From the NCBI GenBank assembly GCA_947463515.1, contig CANHRI010000008.1:1-64000 (forward strand): DNA of 64,000 bases, in the 5' to 3' direction. The translations under genes were made by a program, and so were the position numbers. The notes beneath the pieces are model-generated. The model saw only the letters and a list, made by a program, of their open reading frames with translations, was not told the origin of the DNA and searched no databases. Positions within the stretch are counted from its first letter, which is position 1. Every line of letters begins with the position of its first letter. Shown one piece after another: positions 18,283 through 26,437 of the stretch. Origin of the DNA: Flavobacteriaceae bacterium (GTDB lineage Bacteria > Bacteroidota > Bacteroidia > Flavobacteriales > Flavobacteriaceae).

Positions 18283-19260
18283 TTATCGATACATTACTTT
18301 TTTTACAGCTTTTACTACATCACCGGCATTGGGCAACCACTCTTTTAATAAGGTGGGCGAATAGGGTGCAGGAGCATCAGCGGTGGTGATTCGTTGAACA
18401 GGAGCATCTAGATAATCAAAAGCGCGCTCTTGAACCATATAGGTAATTTCAGAAGCAACACTAGCAAAAGGCCAAGCCTCCTCCAAAACCACTAATCGGT
18501 TGGTTTTTTTCACCGAATTAATGATTGCATCATAATCCATGGGACGAACGGTGCGTAAGTCGATAATTTCACAAGAAATACCTTCTTTGGCTAACTCGTC
18601 GGCAGCAATGATCGCTTCCTTGATAATTTTTCCAAAGGAAACAATCGTCACATCAGAACCTTCTCGCTTGATGTCGGCTACTCCAATAGGAATGATGTAT
18701 TCGCCCTCTGGCACTTCTCCTTTGTCACCGTACATTTGTTCTGATTCCATGAAAATCACAGGATCGTTATCGCGAATGGCAGCTTTCAAAAGCCCTTTAG
18801 CATCGTAGGGATTAGAAGGAACAATTACTTTTAATCCAGGGCAATTGGCAAACCAATTCTCAAAAGCTTGCGAGTGCGTAGCAGCCAACTGACCTGCAGA
18901 AGCGGTCGGTCCACGGAACACCATTGGCATTGGGAATTGTCCCGCTGACATTTGACGCATTTTGGCAGCATTGTTAATGATTTGATCAATCCCAACCAAG
19001 GAGAAATTGAAGGTCATGAATTCAACAATCGGACGGCATCCGTTCATCGCAGAACCCACCGCAATACCCGCAAATCCTAATTCGGCAATAGGGGTATCGA
19101 TAACACGCTTAGGACCAAATTCATCGAGCATTCCTTTGGAGGCTTTGTAAGCACCGTTGTATTCGGCCACCTCTTCACCCATCAAATATACTGACTCGTC
19201 GCGACGCATTTCTTCACTCATCGCTTCGGCAATCGCTTCTCTAAATTGTATCGTTCTCAT
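18283..19260 (-). CDS. pdhB: Pyruvate dehydrogenase E1 component subunit beta
   Basis: One half of the thiamine-diphosphate E1 enzyme that decarboxylates pyruvate for acetyl-CoA. The 325 residues start MRTIQFREAIAEAMSEEMRR; an in-frame ATG at 19305 is upstream of the -7 promoter element and is rejected. Conserved elements are YLMGEEVAEYNGAYKASKGM, DTPIAELGFAGIAVGSAMNG, the potassium-site region PFRGPT-like MVFRGPTASAGQLAATHSQ, and the C-terminal DAPAPYSP. The alpha subunit and E2 are not in the window, so they are encoded elsewhere. It is divergent from etfB-etfA across an AT-rich spacer. Confidence 0.96.
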   Translation of the reverse strand: MRTIQFREAIAEAMSEEMRRDESVYLMGEEVAEYNGAYKASKGMLDEFGPKRVIDTPIAELGFAGIAVGSAMNGCRPIVEFMTFNFSLVGIDQIINNAAKMRQMSAGQFPMPMVFRGPTASAGQLAATHSQAFENWFANCPGLKVIVPSNPYDAKGLLKAAIRDNDPVIFMESEQMYGDKGEVPEGEYIIPIGVADIKREGSDVTIVSFGKIIKEAIIAADELAKEGISCEIIDLRTVRPMDYDAIINSVKKTNRLVVLEEAWPFASVASEITYMVQERAFDYLDAPVQRITTADAPAPYSPTLLKEWLPNAGDVVKAVKKVMYR

Positions 19261-19603
19261 ATCGAATAAATCGTTAATCCATTTTTGGAAAGGCAAAAAT
19301 AACAAATCTGTAGGATTTAAATATTGCCCTTTCCTATTTTGTGTGAGCTTTTTTTACGAAATCGTTATATGTGAAAAAAAATAGCCTAAAACAACGAAAG
19401 ATTAGGGTGTCTTTTTTGAATAATTTTTCACTCCAAAAGAAAATCTGCGTTAAATTTTTTATAAAAACCAACTTTTCCCCCAACATCTTCAAGAATCTTT
19501 GGCGAAATCGATTGAAATATGAAAAAATATTATGCGCGCATACAAAAATTAGAAATATATTTTTTACTTTTACATCGGAAAAATTTAAACCCCTCTATAC
19601 GGT
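19261..19603. other. AT-rich divergent promoter region between pdhB and etfB
   Basis: No convincing gene is seen in these 343 bases. They hold a TATTTTTG -7 box for pdhB on the minus strand (19294-19301) and a TACTTTTA -7-like box for etfB on the plus strand (19565-19572), 31 bases before the etfB ATG. A short open frame overlapping the etfB start is low complexity and lysine/phenylalanine rich, as expected of AT-rich noncoding DNA. Confidence 0.6.
19294..19301 (-). promoter_or_regulatory. -7 promoter element of pdhB
   Basis: TATTTTTG on the minus strand, 33 bases upstream of the chosen pdhB ATG at 19260. Its position argues against the longer start at 19305. Confidence 0.55.
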
Positions 19604-20350
19604 ATGAAAATATTAGTTTGCATCAGCCATGTGCCTGATACTACTTCAAAAATTAACTTCGTCAACGGGGACACGGAGTTTGACACAAACGGTGTTCAAT
19701 ATGTGATCAACCCTAATGACGAATTTGGATTAACCCGTGCCATTTGGTTCCAAGAACAACAAGGTGCTAAAGTGACGGTTGTAAATGTGGGAGGCCCAGA
19801 TACAGAGGCAACCTTACGAAAAGCGCTTGCTATTGGTGCTGATGACGCAATTCGGGTCAATGCCGTACCGATGGATGGATTTTTTGTAGCGCAACAATTG
19901 GTGGAAGTCGCTAAAAATGGCGGCTATGATTTGATCATTTGTGGAAAAGAGTCTTTGGACTACAATGGAGGTATGGTTCCTGGAATGATGTCTGGCTTAT
20001 TAGGCTATAACTTTGTCAATGCTTGTACCGAACTTACCGTGGAAGGTACTCAAGCCAAAGCAGCCCGCGAAATCGACGGAGGAAAAGAAGTAATCACTAC
20101 TGCTTTACCTCTAGTTGTAGGTGGCCAAAAAGGAATTGTAGAAGAAAAAGACTTGCGTATTCCTAACATGCGTGGGATCATGACGGCGCGAACAAAACCG
20201 CTTTCTGTTGTTGAACCTGTAGGCGGTGAGGATAAAACGAAGGCCGTTAAATTTGAAAAACCAGCCCCTAAATCAGCGGTAAAAATGGTTTCTCCGGACA
20301 ATCTTGACGAACTCATTAATTTATTACACAACGAAGCGAAAGTAATTTAA
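19604..20350 (+). CDS. etfB: Electron transfer flavoprotein subunit beta
   Basis: Small subunit of the ETF heterodimer, which takes electrons from acyl-CoA dehydrogenases and passes them to the respiratory chain. The 248 residues begin MKILVCISHVPDTTSKI and show the ETF-beta pattern NPNDEFGLTRAI, RKALAIGADDAIRV, GKESLDYNGGMVPGM and KGIVEEKDLRIPNMRGIMTARTK, which includes the recognition loop region. etfA follows after 20 bases as a clear operon. Confidence 0.96.
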   Translation: MKILVCISHVPDTTSKINFVNGDTEFDTNGVQYVINPNDEFGLTRAIWFQEQQGAKVTVVNVGGPDTEATLRKALAIGADDAIRVNAVPMDGFFVAQQLVEVAKNGGYDLIICGKESLDYNGGMVPGMMSGLLGYNFVNACTELTVEGTQAKAAREIDGGKEVITTALPLVVGGQKGIVEEKDLRIPNMRGIMTARTKPLSVVEPVGGEDKTKAVKFEKPAPKSAVKMVSPDNLDELINLLHNEAKVI

Positions 20351-20370
20351 GCTTCCTAAAAAATATCACT

Positions 20371-21339
20371 ATGTCAGTAGTACTCTATGCCGAATCATCT
20401 GACGGCAAATTCAAAAAAGTAGCGTTGGAATTGGCTTCCTACGCCAAAGCAGTAGCCGACGCATTAGGAACTCAGGTTACCGCGGTAACGATTAACGCTA
20501 ATGACGCTAGCGAATTGGGAAAATATGGGGTAACTAAAGTACTTCAAGTACAGAACGATGCGCTAAAAGCATTCAATGCTAAAGCCTACGCCGATGTGAT
20601 CCAACAAGCCGCTCGACAAGAAGGCGCGCAAGTAGTAGTGTTCTCTTCTTCAACCGATAGCTTGTATGTGGCACCATTGGTGGCTGTAGATTTAGAAGCG
20701 GGAATGGCGTCCAATGTAGTATCAGCTCCTTTAAGTACCGCTCCTTTCCAAGTGAAACGCAGTGCTTTTTCCCAAAAAGCCTTTAATTATACAACAATCA
20801 ATACATCTGTGAAGGTGTTGAGCATCTCCAAAAACTCATTTGGAATATATGAAAATGCAACGAATGTTTCCGCCGAAGCCTTTACGCCGCAGTTAAACGA
20901 TGGCGATTTTGCTACCAAAGTGGCCGCTGTTGAAAAAGCAAGTGGTCAGGTATCTATTGCCGACGCTGACATTGTGGTTTCAGGGGGTCGCGGATTAAAA
21001 GGGCCCGAAAATTGGCATATTCTTGAAGATTTAGCCACAACTTTAGGGGCAGCAACCGCTTGTTCCAAACCAGTATCTGATATCGGATGGCGTCCTCACA
21101 GTGAACACGTTGGGCAAACGGGAAAACCGGTGGCGTCTAACTTGTATATTGCTTTAGGAATTTCTGGAGCCATTCAACATATTGCGGGAATCAACGCTTC
21201 TAAAGTGAAAGTGGTCATCAATACCGATCCCGAAGCACCTTTCTTTAAGGTAGCCGACTATGGAATTGTGGGCGATGCACTTGAAATAGTACCGCGATTA
21301 ACCCAGAAATTGAAGGAATTTAAAGCGCAAAATAGCTAA
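20371..21339 (+). CDS. etfA: Electron transfer flavoprotein subunit alpha
   Basis: Large, FAD-binding subunit of the electron transfer flavoprotein. The 322 residues have an N-terminal alpha/beta domain and the C-terminal FAD domain, seen as VSGGRGLKGPENWHILEDLA, CSKPVSDIGWRPHSEHVGQTGK, LYIALGISGAIQHIAGI and VINTDPEAPFFKVADYGIVGD. Length and order are normal. It is the second gene of the etfB-etfA operon and ends before a strong terminator. Confidence 0.97.
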   Translation: MSVVLYAESSDGKFKKVALELASYAKAVADALGTQVTAVTINANDASELGKYGVTKVLQVQNDALKAFNAKAYADVIQQAARQEGAQVVVFSSSTDSLYVAPLVAVDLEAGMASNVVSAPLSTAPFQVKRSAFSQKAFNYTTINTSVKVLSISKNSFGIYENATNVSAEAFTPQLNDGDFATKVAAVEKASGQVSIADADIVVSGGRGLKGPENWHILEDLATTLGAATACSKPVSDIGWRPHSEHVGQTGKPVASNLYIALGISGAIQHIAGINASKVKVVINTDPEAPFFKVADYGIVGDALEIVPRLTQKLKEFKAQNS

Positions 21340-21368
21340 ATATTTCTTACGACAGTTAATACTATACC

Positions 21369-21408
21369 AACGCCTTTTGTTTTTTCACAAAGGGCGTTAT
21401 TTTTTTTA
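21369..21408 (+). terminator. Terminator of the etfBA operon
   Basis: An 11-pair stem (AACGCCTTTTG / CAAAGGGCGTT) with a T-rich loop and a long T run follows etfA by 30 bases. Confidence 0.9.
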
Positions 21409-21429
21409 AAAAAACACCGAATCTTTTTG

Positions 21430-21560
21430 TTATTTTGCAAGCTGTAACCTTACTGTTTGATAAACTAAGAATGAAAGTTAGTGTTGGACAAAAGGAACAA
21501 AACCGTTCTCTAAACCCATATAGTCAAGCGGTTTAGAATCAGAAAAATAGAGGAAGGAAC
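21430..21560 (+). promoter_or_regulatory. Leader of the bifunctional nuclease gene with two mutually exclusive hairpins
   Basis: A -7-like TTATTTTG at 21430-21437 would start a leader of roughly 115 bases. In it AAACCG (21500-21505) and CTAAACC (21510-21516) can each pair with the same downstream arm (CGGTTT at 21529-21534, GGTTTAG at 21530-21536). A GA-rich AGAGGAAGGA stretch precedes the ATG and could be a ribosome binding site, unusual here. A regulatory role is inference. Confidence 0.4.
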
Positions 21561-22169
21561 ATGAGTTTAGTGAAACTTACCATAAAGGGAATTTCGTATA
21601 GTCAAACCCAAAACGGGGCCTATGCATTAATATTAAATGAAGTGGATGGAGAGCGCAAATTGCCCATTGTTATTGGTGCTTTTGAAGCCCAATCCATTGC
21701 TATTGCCTTAGAAAAAGAAATCAAACCGCCCCGCCCTTTGACCCATGATTTGTTTAAAAGTTTTGCCGATCGTTTTGATATTTTGGTCAAGCAAGTTATC
21801 ATTCACAAGTTGGTCGATGGCGTTTTTTACTCCAGCATCATTTGTGAACGCGATAAAATCGAAGAAATCATCGATGCACGAACCTCTGACGCGATTGCCT
21901 TGGCCTTACGTTTTCAAGCGCCTATTTTTACCTATAAAAATATTTTAGACAAAGCGGGGATCTACCTCAACCCCGCCGGTTCAGAATCAGAAAGTGATGA
22001 TGTGCTATCGTCTCCTGAGCCATTGGGGGAATCAAAAGAGGCGTCGGGAACGGGATTGAGTAAATTTAGCCTTGCCGAACTGCACGAGCAACTTGAAAAT
22101 GCTGTGCAAGATGAGGATTACGAAAAAGCGGCACGCATTCGTGATGAAATTTCAAAACGTGAATCTTAA
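21561..22169 (+). CDS. Bifunctional nuclease family protein (DUF151) with UVR motif
   Basis: A 202-residue protein. Residues 1 to about 135 are the DUF151 / BFN domain: LPIVIGAFEAQSIAIALE, RPLTHDLFKSFADRFD, and DARTSDAIALALRFQAPIF. Some members of this family show RNase and DNase activity. An acidic, serine-rich linker (about 140-170) leads to a C-terminal UVR motif, LAELHEQLENAVQDEDYEKA, the helical hairpin used by UvrB and UvrC for protein contact. It lies 12 bases before thyA and is probably co-transcribed with it. Its exact cellular task is not known. Confidence 0.92.
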   Translation: MSLVKLTIKGISYSQTQNGAYALILNEVDGERKLPIVIGAFEAQSIAIALEKEIKPPRPLTHDLFKSFADRFDILVKQVIIHKLVDGVFYSSIICERDKIEEIIDARTSDAIALALRFQAPIFTYKNILDKAGIYLNPAGSESESDDVLSSPEPLGESKEASGTGLSKFSLAELHEQLENAVQDEDYEKAARIRDEISKRES

Positions 22170-22181
22170 AAAGCAACTGCA

Positions 22182-23006
22182 GTGAAGCAATACCACGACC
22201 TCGTAAAACATGTAATGGAACAGGGTGTCCAAAAAGGAGACCGGACAGGAACCGGAACGAAAAGTATCTTTGGGTATCAAATGCGTTTTGACCTGAGCGA
22301 AGGATTTCCTTTAGTAACCACCAAAAAACTCCATGTTAAATCCATCATTTATGAATTGCTGTGGTTTTTGAAAGGCGAAACCAATATCGGCTATTTGCAA
22401 AACAATGGCGTTAAAATTTGGGACGAATGGGCCGATGAGAACGGCGATTTGGGTCCGGTATACGGCCATCAATGGCGCAATTGGGATGATAAAAGTATCG
22501 ACCAGATTACCGAATTAATCACTACTTTAAAAACCAACCCCAACAGCCGTCGCATGCTGATTTCTGCATGGAATCCATCTGTTTTGCCAGACACCTCGGT
22601 ATCTTTTGCCGAAAATGTTGCCCACGGAAAAGCGGCGCTCCCCCCTTGTCATGCTTTTTTTCAATTTTACGTGGCCGAAGGTAAATTATCGTGTCAACTC
22701 TATCAACGCAGTGCCGATATCTTTTTAGGGGTGCCCTTTAACATTGCATCCTATGCTCTTTTGACAATGATGATTGCACAAGTTTGCGACTTACAACCGG
22801 GTGATTTTATCCATACGTTTGGCGATGCGCATATTTACAACAACCATTTTGAGCAATTGGAATTGCAATTGAGTCGCGAGCCTCGCCCGTTGCCTACCAT
22901 GAAAATCAATCCAAATGTTAAGGATATATTTGCCTTTGAATACGAAGATTTTACCTTAGAGGGATATGACCCACATCCGCATATCAAGGGGGCTGTAGCA
23001 GTTTAA
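22182..23006 (+). CDS. thyA: Thymidylate synthase
   Basis: Methylates dUMP to dTMP using methylene-tetrahydrofolate, leaving dihydrofolate. The 274 residues start at a GTG ([15 protein letters not shown]); no in-frame ATG gives the full conserved N-terminus. Motifs are [16 protein letters not shown], the nucleophile region [35 protein letters not shown] and the DAHIYNNH segment. folA, which recycles the dihydrofolate, lies 0.7 kb downstream on the same strand but is separated by a terminator and a reverse gene. Confidence 0.97.
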   Translation: MKQYHDLVKHVMEQGVQKGDRTGTGTKSIFGYQMRFDLSEGFPLVTTKKLHVKSIIYELLWFLKGETNIGYLQNNGVKIWDEWADENGDLGPVYGHQWRNWDDKSIDQITELITTLKTNPNSRRMLISAWNPSVLPDTSVSFAENVAHGKAALPPCHAFFQFYVAEGKLSCQLYQRSADIFLGVPFNIASYALLTMMIAQVCDLQPGDFIHTFGDAHIYNNHFEQLELQLSREPRPLPTMKINPNVKDIFAFEYEDFTLEGYDPHPHIKGAVAV

Positions 23007-23048
23007 AAATCGTCAAAAGGACGTCGAATCTGCTGATTTAATATAATA

Positions 23049-23077
23049 AAAAATCCGCCTTGCAGGGCGGATTTTAA
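23049..23077. terminator. Bidirectional terminator between thyA and the CBM48-like gene
   Basis: AAATCCGCC, loop TTGCAG and GGCGGATTT form a perfect 9-pair stem with A before and T after, serving both convergent genes. Confidence 0.87.
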
Positions 23078-23094
23078 AACAAACCAACTAAAAC

Positions 23095-23391
23095 TTATAC
23101 TTCTAAAACGCTGTTTTCAGCGTTGGCATAAGCATTCCAACGGTAGCTGTCGGCTTCAGGGTCATTGAGGTATTCCCCATCCACCACATATCTAAATTCA
23201 AAGGTGTTGTCTTTGGGTAAATCAAAGGCACCTTTAAACGATCCGTTCTTTAACTTCGATAGTGAACCGGACTCAAGATTCCAATCATTGAAATCTCCCA
23301 CAACCGCAGCTGTGGCCGCTTCTTTGGCTTCTACAGTAAACGTCACTTTACATACCGGTTTCGTTTTTACAAACTGTTTCTTTATCGCCAT
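23095..23391 (-). CDS. Stand-alone isoamylase early-set (CBM48 / AMPK-beta-like) domain protein
   Basis: A 98-residue single-domain protein. The core reads VTFTVEAKEAATAAVVGDFNDWN, then GSFKGAFDLPKDNTFEFRYVVDGEYLND, which is the early-set fold used to bind glycogen-like glucans in branching enzymes and AMPK beta subunits. There is no catalytic domain and no signal peptide; the start region is lysine rich (MAIKKQFVKTKP). It could bind storage polysaccharide or regulate an enzyme, but the function is unknown. It is transcribed away from folA and convergent to thyA. Confidence 0.9.
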   Translation of the reverse strand: MAIKKQFVKTKPVCKVTFTVEAKEAATAAVVGDFNDWNLESGSLSKLKNGSFKGAFDLPKDNTFEFRYVVDGEYLNDPEADSYRWNAYANAENSVLEV

Positions 23392-23705
23392 AACTATTTC
23401 ATTTATAGATTACTGCAACAAAGTAAAGCAAATATTTCGGCGGTTGTATCGTTCAAAATACGATTTATGATATTCACAAAAACAGTCGAAAATTATCGTT
23501 CATTTACTATTTTTTAGTTTTTTTTCTCATCAAAAAAATTTAGGAAAACGTTTTCTTAATCGCGGATTGTAAATTTCATTTATATTGATTTCACCCTTTT
23601 TCAGCTAAACAAACGTCAAATTTTGACTAAAAAACGTCGGGAAACAGAATTCCAACCTCACATTTGATTGAAAGAACGTATTTTTACATCTTCAAACACA
23701 AATCC
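23392..23705. other. AT-rich divergent intergenic region before folA
   Basis: No gene is seen in these 314 bases. The region holds T-rich tracts, a perfect 12-base palindrome at 23544-23555 (separate entry), and a TATTTTTA -7-like element at about 23679-23686 for folA. Confidence 0.55.
23544..23555. promoter_or_regulatory. LacI-family operator-like palindrome
   Basis: GAAAACGTTTTC is a perfect 12-base palindrome with the central CG typical of LacI/GalR operators. It lies 150 bases upstream of the CBM48-like gene and 150 bases upstream of folA. No LacI-type regulator is in the window. Confidence 0.4.
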
Positions 23706-24188
23706 ATGATTACCTTAATAGCCGCTGCGGCTGAAAACAATGCATTAGGAAAAGACAACCAATTGGTTTGGCACTTGCCCAACGATTTCAAACGGTTTAA
23801 AGAATTAACCACAGGGCATTATATTGTGATGGGACGAAAAACATTTGAAAGTTTTCCCAAACCTTTGCCACAGCGCACCCATGTAATCATCACTCGACAA
23901 CACGATTATACCTTTGAAGGATGCATCGTTGTGCACTCGTTAGAAGAAGCATTAGCGGTTTGTCCTAAAGATCAAGTAACGTATATTATAGGTGGGGCAG
24001 AAATTTACCATCAAGCCATGCGCTGGGCAGATACTATCGAATTAACACGGGTACATGCTTCGTTTGAAGCAGACGCTTTTTTTCCAGAAATTCCAGAGGA
24101 AGAGTGGGAATTAATCGCTACTGAATCGCACCCCGCCGACGATAAACATGCCGTTTCGTATACCTATTGTACCTATCGCCGGAAATAA
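23706..24188 (+). CDS. folA: Dihydrofolate reductase
   Basis: Reduces dihydrofolate to tetrahydrofolate with NADPH. From the ATG at 23706 the protein is 160 residues, the usual size; a TTG 42 bases upstream would add a non-conserved extension. Conserved features are MITLIAAAAENNALGKDNQLVWHLPNDF-type N-terminus (Trp and the PNDF acid), GHYIVMGRKTFESFPKPLP and the YIIGGAEIYHQAM loop. It works with thyA upstream in the folate cycle and is followed after 57 bases by the menaquinone methyltransferase gene, which has its own -7 box. Confidence 0.96.
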   Translation: MITLIAAAAENNALGKDNQLVWHLPNDFKRFKELTTGHYIVMGRKTFESFPKPLPQRTHVIITRQHDYTFEGCIVVHSLEEALAVCPKDQVTYIIGGAEIYHQAMRWADTIELTRVHASFEADAFFPEIPEEEWELIATESHPADDKHAVSYTYCTYRRK

Positions 24189-24215
24189 AGCTATGTAAAA
24201 ATGCGGCAAGTTATG

Positions 24216-24223
24216 TACCTTTG
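24216..24223 (+). promoter_or_regulatory. -7 promoter element of the menaquinone methyltransferase gene
   Basis: TACCTTTG matches TAnnTTTG and lies 22 bases upstream of the ATG at 24246. It supports that start over an in-frame ATG at 24201, which lies before it. Confidence 0.6.
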
Positions 24224-24245
24224 CCGCGCAAATCAGCACACTCTT

Positions 24246-24974
24246 ATGGCACAAAATGTAACGCCTTACAAAGACTCCTCTTTAGGAAAAAAGGAACAAG
24301 TCACACAAATGTTTGACGCCATTTCAGGAAATTACGATGGGTTAAACCGGGTTATTTCCTTTGGCATCGATGTTAAATGGCGTAAAAAAGTATTGCGTCT
24401 TGTGCAAGAGCAAAATCCCGACACCGTTCTCGACATCGCCACAGGAACGGGAGATTTAGCCATTCTGATGGCAAAAACCAACGCATCCAAAATCACAGGC
24501 TTAGACATTTCTTCGGGGATGTTGGAAATAGGAAAACAAAAAGTAAAAGACCGTGCCCTCGAAAACCGTATCGCTATGGTGTTGGGGGATTCTGAAAACA
24601 TGCCTTTTCCCGACAACCATTTTGATGCGATCACAGTTTCGTTTGGTATTCGAAATTTTGAAACGTTAGAAAAGGGTTTGGCCGAAATTTTACGCGTATT
24701 AAAACCCAACGGCATCTTTGTCATACTTGAAACTTCAGTTCCCGAAAAAACACCGTTCAAACAAGGATATCGACTGTACACCAAAAATATTCTTCCCATT
24801 ATCGGAAGACTCTTCTCCAAAGACAATGTGGCCTATGGATACCTCTCCGAATCGGCAGCCGTTTTTCCTTATGGGGAACAACTAAACAATATTTTGCGTA
24901 AAATTGGGTTTACTAACGTGAAAGCGCTGCCCCAAACTTTTGGCGTAGCCACAATATACACTGCATCAAAATAA
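24246..24974 (+). CDS. ubiE: Demethylmenaquinone methyltransferase (UbiE/MenG)
   Basis: Adds the final methyl group in menaquinone synthesis, the quinone expected in this phylum. The 242 residues from [19 protein letters not shown] carry the class I methyltransferase motifs [13 protein letters not shown] (SAM binding), [41 protein letters not shown] and [14 protein letters not shown], plus the UbiE signature [18 protein letters not shown]. porT follows after 3 bases, so the two are co-transcribed; this is a gene order I recall from other flavobacteria. Confidence 0.96.
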   Translation: MAQNVTPYKDSSLGKKEQVTQMFDAISGNYDGLNRVISFGIDVKWRKKVLRLVQEQNPDTVLDIATGTGDLAILMAKTNASKITGLDISSGMLEIGKQKVKDRALENRIAMVLGDSENMPFPDNHFDAITVSFGIRNFETLEKGLAEILRVLKPNGIFVILETSVPEKTPFKQGYRLYTKNILPIIGRLFSKDNVAYGYLSESAAVFPYGEQLNNILRKIGFTNVKALPQTFGVATIYTASK

Positions 24975-24977
24975 GTT

Positions 24978-25679
24978 ATGAGGTATTTTTTATTCGTGTT
25001 TTGTTTTTGTTCGTTAGGGTTGACCGCTCAATCCAAAGGGATGTTTACGAGAGATCCTATCATTAACTTGGAGAACTTTGACAAGCAACGAGTGCATTGG
25101 GGTTATTTTTTGGGATTTAACAGTTTTGACTTCAAAATTGATTATATCAACCCGCCCGCCCGCGATATAATGGTCAATGGAACGACCGGATTTAACGTAG
25201 GTTTGGTGGGAAATCTTCGCTTACATGAATATTTCGATTTGCGCTTTGAACCCGGATTGTATTATACACAACGCAATCTTACGTATTCTGGATTTACGCG
25301 AACCATTGACGCTTTGCGAGAAGTTCGTTCCACCTACATTTCGTTTCCGTTACTTTTAAAATTTTCATCCAAACGCGTCGGAAATGTGCGCCCGTATTTG
25401 GTAGGTGGTGTCAATACTACCCTTAATTTGTCAAGTAATTCCAAGTCTTTGGATGATAATTACCAACAACGATTTAGAGTAAAACAGTGGACGAATAATT
25501 ATGAAATCGGATTTGGAATTGACCTTTATCTAGAATATTTCAAATTTTCGCCATCTATCCGTGGAATCTTTGGTATGGGCGATGAACTCATACGCGACAA
25601 CAATCCCGATAGTCCATGGACAGGGAACATTTCAGGTTTCCGTACGCGTGGTTTTGTGGTTAATTTTACGTTCCACTAA
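24978..25679 (+). CDS. porT: PorT family outer membrane protein of the type IX secretion system
   Basis: A 233-residue outer membrane beta-barrel needed for type IX secretion and gliding in relatives (SprT in F. johnsoniae). The signal peptide MRYFLFVFCFCSLGLTAQS is followed by strands such as VHWGYFLGFNSFDFKI, TTGFNVGLVGNLRLHEYFDLRFEPGLYYTQR and YISFPLLLKFSSKR, and ends FVVNFTFH, a barrel-type aromatic C-terminus. It is co-transcribed with ubiE and meets the rRNA methyltransferase gene tail to tail with a 4-base overlap. Identity as PorT rests on sequence pattern and gene order. Confidence 0.87.
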   Translation: MRYFLFVFCFCSLGLTAQSKGMFTRDPIINLENFDKQRVHWGYFLGFNSFDFKIDYINPPARDIMVNGTTGFNVGLVGNLRLHEYFDLRFEPGLYYTQRNLTYSGFTRTIDALREVRSTYISFPLLLKFSSKRVGNVRPYLVGGVNTTLNLSSNSKSLDDNYQQRFRVKQWTNNYEIGFGIDLYLEYFKFSPSIRGIFGMGDELIRDNNPDSPWTGNISGFRTRGFVVNFTFH

Positions 25680-26401
25680 GTCGCTCTACGAAATTCACTT
25701 AAAAATATAGCCGCTGCCGTTGCCACATTCAAACTCTCCGTTTGTTGCAAATCGCCAAATCGTGGAATAGACAAACGATGCGTTACTCGTTGCGCGACGG
25801 TATCAGAAATACCGTTGGCTTCATTTCCCAATAATACTATTGCCGATTGCGGTAACTCTTGTTTATAAACCGAATCTCCATCCATGAATGTTCCATAAAT
25901 GGGTAATTTCGATTGAAACAAAAAGGCTTCAATATCGGTATGTACAACTGACACGCGACTTAAAGATCCCATGGTGGCTTGCACTACTTTGGGATTGTAT
26001 ACATCGACTGTGGCTGCACTACAAATAACTTGTGTTATGCCAAACCAATCGCATAACCGAATAATCGTTCCAAGGTTGCCCGGATCGCGAATAGAATCCA
26101 AAACCATCAGTAATCCCTCCTGAACGATAGGTTGTGGTTCTCGCACTTTAAAAACGCCAAGGCAATTGTTGGGTTCGTGCAAAGCCGACATTTTTTTCAA
26201 CACTTCTGGTGTAATGAGTTCAGGAACTATGGCCGTTGGGGGTAACACATTTTCCGTTTGAAAAAGATATACGGGCTGAAAATGGGAGTGCAACAGTTCG
26301 GAAATCACCTTCACTCCTTCGGCGATGAACAGGCCCTCGGCAGTTCGGTACTTTTTTTGCTGTAAGGATGCAATTAACTTGATTTGGTTTTTGCTCACCA
26401 T
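25676..26401 (-). CDS. TrmH/SpoU family RNA 2'-O-methyltransferase
   Basis: A SPOUT-class enzyme that methylates ribose in rRNA or tRNA. The 241 residues have an N-terminal substrate-binding part (VSKNQIKLIASLQQKKYR, EGLFIAEGVKVISELL) and the knotted SAM domain with LDSIRDPGNLGTIIRLCDWFG, VVQATMGSLSRV and IVLLGNEANGIS, the three SpoU motifs. The precise RNA site cannot be read from the sequence. The gene starts beside the divergent TamA-like gene, so their promoters overlap. Confidence 0.92.
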   Translation of the reverse strand: MVSKNQIKLIASLQQKKYRTAEGLFIAEGVKVISELLHSHFQPVYLFQTENVLPPTAIVPELITPEVLKKMSALHEPNNCLGVFKVREPQPIVQEGLLMVLDSIRDPGNLGTIIRLCDWFGITQVICSAATVDVYNPKVVQATMGSLSRVSVVHTDIEAFLFQSKLPIYGTFMDGDSVYKQELPQSAIVLLGNEANGISDTVAQRVTHRLSIPRFGDLQQTESLNVATAAAIFLSEFRRAT

Positions 26402-26419
26402 AAAAAAACGTTACTTTTG
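26390..26419 (+). promoter_or_regulatory. Consensus promoter of the TamA-like lipoprotein gene
   Basis: TTTG (26390-26393), an 18-base spacer and TACTTTTG (26412-26419) match the Bacteroidota housekeeping promoter. The -33 box lies inside the start of the divergent methyltransferase gene. The position excludes start codons before about 26425 for the gene it drives. Confidence 0.75.
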
Positions 26420-26437
26420 GATTTAAAATTTGAACCT

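Noticed and set aside
19371-19607. Short open frame in the pdhB-etfB spacer
   Set aside because: It starts with no conserved feature, is Lys/Phe/Asn rich as expected of AT-rich noncoding DNA, overlaps etfB and spans its promoter.
24332-24826. A 164-codon minus-strand frame opposite the menaquinone methyltransferase
   Set aside because: The plus strand contains full methyltransferase motifs, the minus frame none.
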